Assembly (NCBI GenBank): GCA_937959145.1
Contig: CALGMC010000082.1
Span: 1-15,621 of the forward strand
Direction: 5' to 3'
Origin: an uncultured Chlorobiales bacterium
Lineage (GTDB): Bacteria > Bacteroidota > Chlorobiia > Chlorobiales > Thermochlorobacteraceae
Length of the DNA stretch: 15,621 nucleotides
Shown here: positions 1 to 6,359 of the stretch, piece by piece
How the letters are laid out: every line of letters begins with the position of its first letter
Position numbering within the stretch: position 1 is the stretch's first letter
Program-made: the position numbers and the translations under genes
The notes under the pieces: model-generated
Databases searched by the model: none
What the model was told of the DNA's origin: nothing
Seen by the model: the letters and a program-made list of their open reading frames with translations, nothing else

Positions 1-1048
1 CAAAAGGCGATGAACGCTCAATGCGAGTTTGCGGCTCTGAATTGCGGCTGGTGCGTCGGGTAATGGCGCGAACTGTGGAAATCGTGCCATACTCGGCACT
101 GATGCTGGGAAGGAGAATTAATCTGCCCGAAGAAAATTGCCTGATGAAAAACGCGCGCGAAATTTCCCAAGCGCAAAAAAAGTCATTCGTGTTCTCGCCG
201 ATTGCCCAAATGAGCGTTATCGACGGCGTCAGCCATTCGGTTTGAAGCGATAGCCAAAGTGTCAAATCGCTGTGAATCGTCGAGCGCACTTGAACGCTGG
301 AGTCGCTGTAATGATAGCGCGTATAGGCAAGTGAAACGAGAAGGTTGTCGAAGGGTTGATAATCCATTCCGAGACTGGCAGAGGCTTGGTCTATTACCTG
401 TGGCTGACCTTGAAAACCGAGCGCGCTTGCCGAGAGAAACACACCTGACCGATGTTGATACAATCCTGAAAGCGAGTAAGTGCCGTTACCTGAACTTTGC
501 TCAATCCCACGCCAAACGGAGCGGCTCTGATACGCCGTGCTGAAAGAAAAACGATGTGTCGGCGAAGGCTTTTCCAACAAGGTTTCTAACAGCACACGGT
601 AGTCAATTGTGGAAGAAGTGCGTATCGACGAATTAGGGCGCAAGGCATCGAAGGCGCGTGCGAGCGAATCATAAAAGGTGAGCATGGCATCGGCTAAACG
701 GGCTTGTTCAAATGCGAGTTGGTTTGTCGGCGAATCTATGGAAGGGTTAGAGAGCCGTTGGCGTGCAGCGAGAAGAGAAGATTGGAAAACGCTATCAACC
801 GACTGTGCAACAGTGTAAAACGAAGCGCGAGCGGTATCGGAAAGTGAGATTGTGTCTTGAAATAGGCTTTCAAGAAGGTCGCGCCATATCGTTTCGCTCG
901 AGTCCAAAAATGAGATTGAGTGCTTGAGGAGCGGCGGCGAAATTGTTTCGGAAAGCGAGGGCGATGAATATAAACTTGAATCCGATTGAGCGGAAGCGAA
1001 CGGCGCGGAGAACAAAACGAAAACAAGTATGAAAAAGCAACTTCTCAT
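1..1048 (-). CDS. Exported outer-membrane beta-barrel-like protein (partial, C-terminus off the window)
   Basis: The frame starting at the ATG at 1048 stays open for 349 codons to the window edge with no stop, so the gene continues to the left. Residues 1-20 are a signal peptide: Arg at position 2, a hydrophobic core FFILVFVLF, and an ASA cleavage site before Gln21. Residues 21-150 are Ser-rich and probably mostly helical. From about residue 165 the sequence turns into alternating aromatic and polar strands typical of an outer-membrane barrel, for example SVWRGIEQSSGN (177-188), SLSGLYQHRSGVFLSASALG (192-211) and LLVSLAYTRYHY (236-247). The pattern VWRG...S...G...H.SG resembles TorF-like or other putative porins, but that family assignment is from memory and tentative. 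It is divergent from the Roadblock genes, with 210 bases between the starts. The function is unknown; an outer-membrane location is an inference. Confidence 0.75.
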   Translation of the reverse strand, partial: MRSCFFILVFVLFSAPFASAQSDSSLYSSPSLSETISPPLLKHSISFLDSSETIWRDLLESLFQDTISLSDTARASFYTVAQSVDSVFQSSLLAARQRLSNPSIDSPTNQLAFEQARLADAMLTFYDSLARAFDALRPNSSIRTSSTIDYRVLLETLLEKPSPTHRFSFSTAYQSRSVWRGIEQSSGNGTYSLSGLYQHRSGVFLSASALGFQGQPQVIDQASASLGMDYQPFDNLLVSLAYTRYHYSDSSVQVRSTIHSDLTLWLSLQTEWLTPSITLIWAIGENTNDFFCAWEISRAFFIRQFSSGRLILLPSISAEYGTISTVRAITRRTSRNSEPQTRIERSSPF

Positions 1049-1146
1049 GTGCTCAAAAGAAACATCGTTGTAAGTTCAAATTCGGGTGAGCAGTCATCAC
1101 GGGCTACGATTAAAAGAAACTTAATAAACGCAAAGGCGGCAGAAGT

Positions 1147-1178
1147 TTTGTAAATTTACGGCAATCCGATATATTTTG
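1147..1178 (+). promoter_or_regulatory. Possible Bacteroidota-type promoter for the Roadblock gene pair
   Basis: TTTG at 1147-1150 is followed after 19 bases by TATATTTTG at 1170-1178, close to the Bacteroidota primary-sigma pattern TTTG-N19-TAnnTTTG (one extra T before the final G). It lies about 80 bases before the ATG at 1259. The rest of the 210-base divergent gap (1049-1258) shows no other clear signal. This is a pattern match only. Confidence 0.4.
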
Positions 1179-1258
1179 AGAGCCAAGTGTATTACAGTCA
1201 GAAACCATTATATTCAGCGACCATTCAAACTTCAATTTCATCAATACACGAACCTTAT

Positions 1259-1618
1259 ATGCCCGAAATATCGGATTTGCTCGGCAATCTTGTGAAAGCC
1301 GACGGTGTAAAAGCCGTTGCACTTATTGGACGAGACGGATTCGTCATTGAACAAAAAACGCGCAATGGCAAGGTCGATATGGAAACCGTCGGCGCAATCG
1401 TCATCGGTGGATTGCACAGCTCTGAAAGCATCGGCAACGAACTTAATGTGGGAAAAGTTGAGCAAAGCATGGTAGAATATGAAAACGGAATTATCTTGTC
1501 GAGAATTTTTCCTGATGGAAACATCATCTTGACGGTCATCGCCGACCAGAGCGTCATGCTTGGAAACATCCGATACCAAGTCTCGAAATTTGTTCCCGAA
1601 ATACAAAAACAACTTTAA
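1259..1618 (+). CDS. Roadblock/LC7 domain protein (119 aa)
   Basis: A single Roadblock/LC7 domain fills the protein. It has an N-terminal helix (PEISDLLGNLVKADGVKAVA), a first strand pair around residues 18-32 (VALIGRDGFVIEQ), the long central helix with the family-typical GAIVIGGLHSSESIGNEL (about 45-62), then strands YENGIILSRIF and NIILTVIADQSVMLGNIRYQ. Proteins of this family dimerise and act as partners or regulators of small Ras-like GTPases (MglB with MglA in bacteria; Ragulator in eukaryotes). A GTG at 1187 would add 24 residues, but that stretch (YYSQKPLYSATI...) is not domain-like and overlaps the likely promoter, so I choose the ATG at 1259. No Shine-Dalgarno sequence is visible. 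The second Roadblock gene begins 20 bases downstream, suggesting co-transcription. Its partner GTPase is not in the window. Confidence 0.85.
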   Translation: MPEISDLLGNLVKADGVKAVALIGRDGFVIEQKTRNGKVDMETVGAIVIGGLHSSESIGNELNVGKVEQSMVEYENGIILSRIFPDGNIILTVIADQSVMLGNIRYQVSKFVPEIQKQL

Positions 1619-1638
1619 GTCCTAAAACCTAATACAAC

Positions 1639-2151
1639 ATGAGCGTTACGGGAAAAGATGAATTTAGAAAAGTCGTTCTGACCGAAACCCAAATCGGCAC
1701 GGCTGAAAAAGTTTTGAAAGAATTTGCGGCGAAAACAGGCTCTTCGGCAGTCATTCTCGGCGATATGACAGGGCAAATTTTGGCGAAGTATGGTGGCTTG
1801 TTAGACCGAGACCTCGAAATTTTCAGCGTGCTTGCCGCGTCGAACTTCGTCGCCACTGCCGAAATGGCAAAGCAAATCGGTGAGAAAGCATCGTTTGAAG
1901 TGCTGTTTCACGAAGGCGAGTCGCGAAGCATTTACCTCATTAGCCTCAACGAAAAATATCTGCTTGAAATTATTTTCAAAGCATCGATTCCGCCCGGAAC
2001 CATTCGCATCTACTCCAAGCAAGCCAAAGCCAAACTCTTGGAAGTGATTGCGTCCGAAGAAATGGAAGTCGACCTCTCAAACATCTTCGACGATAACTTC
2101 AGCGCACTCCTTGACGAGCAACTGACCAAAACGCTCACCGATAAAAAGTAA
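1639..2151 (+). CDS. Second Roadblock/LC7-like protein (170 aa)
   Basis: This is a more divergent Roadblock/LC7 fold. It has an N-terminal helix (about residues 14-34), strands SSAVILGDMTGQILAKYGG (35-53), a central helix SVLAASNFVATAEMAKQIG (63-81), then strands FEVLFHEGESRSIYLISLNE and YLLEIIFKASIPPGTIRIYS. A C-terminal tail of about 40 residues, rich in Asp/Glu (SEEMEVDLSNIFDDNFSALL), has no counterpart in the preceding 119-residue protein. The spacing (20 bases) and shared terminator at 2184-2223 suggest the two proteins are made together and may form a hetero-dimer, as paired Roadblock proteins do in other systems; this is inference. The domain call rests on pattern recognition of the helix-strand order, so it is less certain than for its neighbour. 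Confidence 0.7.
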   Translation: MSVTGKDEFRKVVLTETQIGTAEKVLKEFAAKTGSSAVILGDMTGQILAKYGGLLDRDLEIFSVLAASNFVATAEMAKQIGEKASFEVLFHEGESRSIYLISLNEKYLLEIIFKASIPPGTIRIYSKQAKAKLLEVIASEEMEVDLSNIFDDNFSALLDEQLTKTLTDKK

Positions 2152-2183
2152 AAGTTGTTTTCATTGTTGTTTCTGTTTAAGGC

Positions 2184-2223
2184 AGGCGTTCCGAAAAACC
2201 ATTCGGGACGCCTTGTTTTTTTT
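2184..2223 (+). terminator. Rho-independent terminator after the Roadblock pair
   Basis: GGCGTTCCGAA (2185-2195) pairs with TTCGGGACGCC (2202-2212) through one G-U wobble, with an extra A-T pair outside and a 6-base loop AAACCA. The stem is followed by TTG and then eight T (2216-2223). This separates the Roadblock genes from the protease gene that starts at 2276. Confidence 0.88.
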
Positions 2224-2275
2224 GGCGAAATCCATGTAGATTCTTTCACACTGTTTAACTCCAATTCAATTACAC

Positions 2276-3922
2276 ATGAGAGTCGTTGTAGGAATTTTAC
2301 TGATTGTCGGCGCAATCGTTTTTGGGCTTATCGTCGGAAGTAAATTGCAGTTCGGTGGCATAGATTCGGCAACGAAAGTCGGGCAAGTGGTATCGATTGT
2401 GAAGAAAAATTACGTCGATAATGTCGACGACGCGCAGCTTTCGGAAAGCGCGATTAAAGGAATGTTAGAGCAATTAGACCCACATTCGGTTTATATGACC
2501 CCCGCGCAAGTGCGCAAATCCAAAGAGGAATTTCAAGGCAACTTCGAAGGCATTGGCGTAGAGTTCGACATCATCGCTGATACGCTCATCGTTGTAACGC
2601 CGATTGCAGGCGGACCGAGCGAAAAAATCGGCGTTCAATCGGGCGACCGAATCATCACGATTGATGACTCAACCGCCGTCGGAATTACGCGAGAGGACGT
2701 GTTCCGAAAATTGCGGGGAACAAAAGGCACAAAAGTTACCATTAAAATTCTTCGTCAAGGCGAATCCGCGCCGCTCGTCTTCACAATTACGCGCGATAAA
2801 ATTCCGACATACAGCGTTGGCGCCGTGATGATGCTCGACGAGAAAACGGGCTACATCAAACTCGATCGCTTTGTGCAAACCACCTACGACGAGTTCATGG
2901 ACGCCATGAAGTCGCTCAAAGCGCAAGGCATGACGCAACTTGTCCTTGATTTACGCGGCAATCCGGGCGGCTATTTAGACCAAGCGATTAAAATCGCTGA
3001 CGAATTTATCGGCGGAATGAAGAAGCTCGTCTACACGCGCGGCGCGCATGTCAAAGACGAAGATTTCTTTTCAAAGCCGAATGATATGTTTGAAAATGAA
3101 TCGGTTGTTGTGCTCATCAATCGCGGGAGCGCGTCGGCTTCGGAAATTGTAGCAGGGGCGTTGCAAGATTATGACCGCGCCCTCATCGTCGGCGAAACCT
3201 CGTTTGGAAAAGGGTTAGTGCAACGGCAGTTCGAGTTAGCCGATTCATCGGCAATTCGCGTAACAATTTCAAAGTATTACACGCCATCAGGGAGGCTCAT
3301 TCAGCGCAAGTATGCAAGCGGAAAACGCGGCAGAGAAGACTACTACAACGAACTTTCCGAGCGCGATAAAGACGAACATTTCTTCGAGAGCGAAGCCAAA
3401 AAAGTGTGGAGCCTAACCCGAAAGCCCGTTGAAGCCGCCTCGTTTGTCGAGCGTGATTCAACTCACGAAGTCTTTCGAACCCCGCTTGGGCGCGTTGTGC
3501 TTGGCGGCGGCGGCATTATTCCCGATTATTTCTGCTGGAGCGATACGCTCACGCGCTACTACCGCCAAATGCTCTCCAAGCAACTCTTCGATGAATTTGC
3601 ATTAGCCTATCTCGACCAAAACAAATCGCTCAAACAGACCTACGAAAAAGTGGAAGACTTCCGAAAAAACTTCGTCGTCTCGGAATCGATGATGCAGTCG
3701 CTTATCGCACTCGCGGCAAAAAAGGACGCGCCCTACAACGAGCGCGACTACAAACAAGACGAACGCTATTTCAAAAACATGGTCAAAGCCACATTAGCAC
3801 GGCAAATCTGGGGCTATAAGGCGCAAACTTCAATTTTAATCTTGGAAGACCCTGTTCTCAAAGAAGCCTTAAATCTGTTTCCAAAAGCAAAAACACTTGC
3901 AAATCTGACAAGCGAAAGATAA
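2276..3922 (+). CDS. ctp: C-terminal processing peptidase, S41 family
   Basis: This is a periplasmic serine protease that cuts target proteins near their C-termini. Residues 4-22 (VVVGILLIVGAIVFGLIVG) form an N-terminal membrane anchor or signal. A PDZ domain follows at about 92-165 (FEGIGVEFDI to KILRQG). The S41 catalytic core spans about 180-345. Its Ser/Lys dyad is visible as GSASASEIV with Ser287, and GKGLVQ with Lys312 and Gln316; the 25-residue Ser-Lys spacing and the Gln four residues later match the known CtpA/CtpB/Prc arrangement. The substrate-platform motif DLRGNPGG (225-232) is present. A C-terminal extension of about 120 residues (425-548), rich in Lys and Asp, goes beyond a minimal Ctp and is, from memory, common in Bacteroidota/Chlorobi members. 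The gene has its own transcription unit after a terminator. I see no clear ribosome binding site. Substrates are unknown. Confidence 0.93.
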   Translation: MRVVVGILLIVGAIVFGLIVGSKLQFGGIDSATKVGQVVSIVKKNYVDNVDDAQLSESAIKGMLEQLDPHSVYMTPAQVRKSKEEFQGNFEGIGVEFDIIADTLIVVTPIAGGPSEKIGVQSGDRIITIDDSTAVGITREDVFRKLRGTKGTKVTIKILRQGESAPLVFTITRDKIPTYSVGAVMMLDEKTGYIKLDRFVQTTYDEFMDAMKSLKAQGMTQLVLDLRGNPGGYLDQAIKIADEFIGGMKKLVYTRGAHVKDEDFFSKPNDMFENESVVVLINRGSASASEIVAGALQDYDRALIVGETSFGKGLVQRQFELADSSAIRVTISKYYTPSGRLIQRKYASGKRGREDYYNELSERDKDEHFFESEAKKVWSLTRKPVEAASFVERDSTHEVFRTPLGRVVLGGGGIIPDYFCWSDTLTRYYRQMLSKQLFDEFALAYLDQNKSLKQTYEKVEDFRKNFVVSESMMQSLIALAAKKDAPYNERDYKQDERYFKNMVKATLARQIWGYKAQTSILILEDPVLKEALNLFPKAKTLANLTSER

Positions 3923-3981
3923 TTTCTCACAAATTTCAGTGAAGCACATTGTAAGTCGTGATTGAGATTCACTGCAACATT

Positions 3982-3989
3982 TAAGTTTG
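3982..3989 (+). promoter_or_regulatory. Possible -7 element upstream of the TonB-C gene
   Basis: TAAGTTTG matches the TAnnTTTG -7 consensus exactly, but no TTTG lies 19-21 bases upstream. It is only 7 bases from the ATG at 3997, so if real the transcript would be almost leaderless. The match may be chance. Confidence 0.22.
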
Positions 3990-3996
3990 TCGGACA

Positions 3997-4881
3997 ATGA
4001 GAAATTTCTATCCATCAACACGGCTGTTGTGCATGGCACTAACAGCGATTGCGCTTTGTGTTGTATTCAAAGCGGAAGCACTTGGGCAACAAGGGCGGTT
4101 AATGGGGCGCGTGCTGGATAGCTCAGGAAAACCCGTAGCAGGTGCAACCATTTACATTACTTGTTCGAGCGTTACACAAGCGGCAGTGTCGAATGCGCAA
4201 GGCTATTATACCTTCCTCAACGTTCCACCTGAAAATTACAAGATTAGAACATACAAGCGTGGCTACAGCGCGTGGAACTCTGACTTGGTGGTGGCTGCCA
4301 ATTCAATCACGCGGGTTGATGTGAAGTTAGGCTCGGGAGAAACAGAAGAAAATGTCGTGGTTGCCGAAACGAAGAAATCCACATCTACCGCCGTGAAGAA
4401 AACAGTGCCTGTTGTCAAGAAAAAAGAGTCTGTTGAAGTGGTTGCCGTCGAGAAAACGCCAGAACTGCGAAAAGAAATCGTTTCTCAACTCAAAAGCGAA
4501 GATGATGAGGACGATAAAGGAACGGAAGAACTCATTAACCTCACCGAAGAAAATCTCAATGCCGACGATATTGAGCAAGTGGCAACGCTCGAGAGCAATG
4601 TGGATATTGTCGGCGGCGTTGAGCAGATTTACAAAAATATCAAGTATCCTGACCTCGCCCTGAAAGCCGGTGTGGAAGGAAAAGCCGTCGCTCAGGTTTT
4701 CGTCGATAAGCAAGGCAGTATCGTGAAAGTCAACTTCCTCAAAAGCATCAATCCGATTCTCGATGCCGAAGTCATGCGTGTTCTGACCGAAGATACAGAA
4801 TTCAAACCGGCGAAAATTTCGGGCGGAAAAACTGTGGCGGGTGCGATTGTCATTCCCTTCAATTTCAAAATCAAGAAGTAG
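3997..4881 (+). CDS. Exported protein with CarboxypepD_reg-like domain and C-terminal TonB domain
   Basis: Residues 9-24 are hydrophobic (RLLCMALTAIALCVVF) and are followed by KAEALGQQ, which could be a signal-peptide cleavage site or the end of an uncleaved anchor. Residues about 33-112 form a carboxypeptidase-regulatory-like beta-sandwich: GRVLDSSGKPVAGATIYI, then GYYTFLNVPPENYKI. A charged, Lys/Glu-rich linker (113-200) leads to a TonB C-terminal domain at about 205-294, with the typical IKYPDLALKAGVEGKAVAQV and DKQGSIVKVNFLKS segments. TonB-C domains contact TonB-dependent outer-membrane receptors and pass on energy from ExbB/ExbD. Neither ExbB/D nor a receptor gene is adjacent. The stop codon lies inside the opposite-strand kinase gene. 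The domain architecture is clear; the role (energy transducer or periplasmic adaptor) is inference. Confidence 0.82.
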   Translation: MRNFYPSTRLLCMALTAIALCVVFKAEALGQQGRLMGRVLDSSGKPVAGATIYITCSSVTQAAVSNAQGYYTFLNVPPENYKIRTYKRGYSAWNSDLVVAANSITRVDVKLGSGETEENVVVAETKKSTSTAVKKTVPVVKKKESVEVVAVEKTPELRKEIVSQLKSEDDEDDKGTEELINLTEENLNADDIEQVATLESNVDIVGGVEQIYKNIKYPDLALKAGVEGKAVAQVFVDKQGSIVKVNFLKSINPILDAEVMRVLTEDTEFKPAKISGGKTVAGAIVIPFNFKIKK

Positions 4882-5869
4882 GCACGGAACTGAAATAGCG
4901 TGTGCAGGCGGAAAGAAGTTTTCGCTTATCAACCGCTACCGCGCCGACTTCGGCGCAGACGACGCCTGCGGCAAGGTTGGCAACTTTTGCCGCCGATATG
5001 ACATCTAATCCAGCCGAGAGAGCAAGGGTCAGCGTTGCAATTACCGTATCGCCTGCGCCTGAAACATCAGCCACTTCCAACGCCATTGACGGAATATGCT
5101 CCGCTGTTCCATTGAAAACCGTCATGCCTTTTTCGCTGCGCGTCAGAACAATGGTTTCGGCTTTGACTTTCTTTTGAAGCATCTGGCAGGCGAGTGTGGC
5201 GTCGCTGTCGCTATTGGTAAACTTGCGTCCGAAGGCGTCGGAAATTTCTTTAAGATTCGGCTTAAAGACGGTGGCGTGTTTGTATTCAAAGAAGTTGTCT
5301 TTCTTAGGGTCGACCGTAACGGGCACGTCGCGCTTTTTCGCAAGAGCGATGATTTTTTTGATGAGCGGTGCGGTCAGCACGCCTTTGTTGTAATCTTCAA
5401 AAATAATCGCGTCGAGTGTGTGAAGATGTTCGGAAAGAAGTGCCAGAATGGTGCGCTCGGTCGCGCTTGAAATGGCTTTGCGCGTTTCAGAGTCGATGCG
5501 GACGATGTGATGGTTTTGAGCGATGACGCGAGTTTTGGCGGTCGTTGGTCGTGTGTGTTCGGTAACGAGAAAGTCGGCAGAAAGAAATTCTTTGTTTAAT
5601 TGCGAGGCAAGAATTGCGCCGTCGTCGTCGTCGCCAATGACGCCGAAGAGCAAGGCGGTGGCACCGAGCGAGCGAAGGTTTGTTGCGACATTTGCCGCGC
5701 CTCCCAGCCGATAGCTTTGAGACGAAACATCAATCACGGGAACAGGGGCTTCGGGCGAAACGCGCTCGACTTTGCCGAAGATGTATTTGTCTAACATCAC
5801 ATCGCCGATAACGGCAATGCGCTTTTGTTCAAAACTCCGAAAAAGCAGTTCGAGGTTTTTTTTGGTCAT
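4871..5869 (-). CDS. rfaE1: D-glycero-beta-D-manno-heptose-7-phosphate kinase (PfkB family)
   Basis: This is a ribokinase/PfkB-family sugar kinase of the HldE N-terminal type. It phosphorylates heptose 7-phosphate at C1 on the way to ADP-heptose, used in LPS inner core or other glycans. Numbered from a TTG four codons upstream, the motifs are IGDVMLDKY (25-33), SPEAPVPVI (42-50), the sugar-binding GGAANVATNL (60-69), FKPNLKE (206-212) and the catalytic GAGD with Asp278 in DVSGAGDTV. The protein ends at about 332 residues without the C-terminal nucleotidyltransferase domain, so it is the split kinase form (hldA/rfaE1) and the partner must be elsewhere. I choose the ATG at 5869 (MTKKNLELL) over the TTG at 5881. 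The last 11 bases overlap the convergent TonB-C gene. The exact substrate is by family; other PfkB sugars are less likely. Confidence 0.87.
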   Translation of the reverse strand: MTKKNLELLFRSFEQKRIAVIGDVMLDKYIFGKVERVSPEAPVPVIDVSSQSYRLGGAANVATNLRSLGATALLFGVIGDDDDGAILASQLNKEFLSADFLVTEHTRPTTAKTRVIAQNHHIVRIDSETRKAISSATERTILALLSEHLHTLDAIIFEDYNKGVLTAPLIKKIIALAKKRDVPVTVDPKKDNFFEYKHATVFKPNLKEISDAFGRKFTNSDSDATLACQMLQKKVKAETIVLTRSEKGMTVFNGTAEHIPSMALEVADVSGAGDTVIATLTLALSAGLDVISAAKVANLAAGVVCAEVGAVAVDKRKLLSACTRYFSSVPTS

Positions 5870-5913
5870 TGATGCGGTCAAAAAATGTGGTCTTGTTTTT
5901 TCAAAAGGAGTTG

Positions 5914-5921
5914 CAAATATA
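5914..5921 (-). promoter_or_regulatory. Possible -7 promoter element for rfaE1
   Basis: On the minus strand this reads TATATTTG, an exact match to TAnnTTTG, about 45 bases before the ATG at 5869. No TTTG is found at the expected upstream distance. The divergent gap (5870-6086) otherwise shows only a weak TTTG-N21-TACTTG at 6006-6036 pointing toward the 73-residue gene. Confidence 0.35.
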
Positions 5922-6086
5922 AATCAGCCGTTCTATATTCGCCTCGTTAAAATCATAGAAATCCAACCAAAATCGGAGAACATCGCATCAAACAAGTGAT
6001 AATGCTTTGAACATTAGTGGCGAACCGTCATACTTGCGCCAATTCTTTAACAATCATTATCAACTGAAACCTAACCAGAGAAAAAG

Positions 6087-6308
6087 ATGCGAAACCCAAT
6101 CCGTGAATTTGTCCCTGACGAAATTCTCTCGAAACTGCGCGCCCATCGATTGCTTGATGAAAAGCAACTTCGCGACTATCACATTCGACAAATCTTCAAA
6201 GGCGCACGTGAGCAACGGCTTTCCGCCGCCGACGCGATTGAATACGTGCAACGCGAGTATCCCTACTTGCAGTTCGACACCATTCGTAAAATCGTCTACA
6301 AAAAGTAA
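6087..6308 (+). CDS. Small helical protein of unknown function (73 aa)
   Basis: I do not recognise this family. The product is short, basic and predicted by eye to be all helical. Residues 9-35 form one or two helices (PDEILSKLRAHRLLDEKQLR, then DYHIRQIFKGARE). Residues 39-54 (LSAADAIEYVQREYPY) and 56-72 (QFDTIRKIVYK) could form a helix-turn-helix-like pair. There is no signal peptide, membrane segment or cysteine. It starts at an ATG preceded by the purine-rich CCAGAGAAAAAG, one of the few starts here with any Shine-Dalgarno-like sequence. It lies alone between divergent rfaE1 and the convergent mla operon, with a palindrome right after it. Its coding nature is supported by an intact frame that fills an otherwise empty gap and by sensible amphipathic composition. 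A DNA-binding or protein-interaction role would be a guess. Confidence 0.6.
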   Translation: MRNPIREFVPDEILSKLRAHRLLDEKQLRDYHIRQIFKGAREQRLSAADAIEYVQREYPYLQFDTIRKIVYKK

Positions 6309-6325
6309 GTCAAGCCAGTGTGTGA

Positions 6326-6359
6326 AAGGTCTGCAATGCGTGTTGGGCGTGCAGACCTT
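6326..6359. terminator. Perfect palindrome between convergent genes, possible bidirectional terminator
   Basis: AAGGTCTGCA (6326-6335) and TGCAGACCTT (6350-6359) are perfect inverted repeats around a 14-base loop. It lies 17 bases after the 73-residue gene and covers the first two bases of the mlaD stop triplet (6358-6360). No good T-run follows on either strand (TTTCAC on the minus strand), so termination is plausible but not certain. Confidence 0.45.

Noticed and set aside
736..1026. 96-codon frame on the minus strand near 736-1026
   Set aside because: It is a shifted frame of the exported barrel-like protein, whose own frame has a signal peptide and stays open for 349 codons.
1187..1258. 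GTG start giving the first Roadblock protein 24 extra N-terminal residues
   Set aside because: The added segment is not domain-like and sits next to the promoter-like motif; the ATG at 1259 starts exactly at the family N-terminus.
4327..4932. 201-codon frame antisense to the TonB-C gene
   Set aside because: Phe- and Ile-rich shadow sequence; the sense strand has clear domains.
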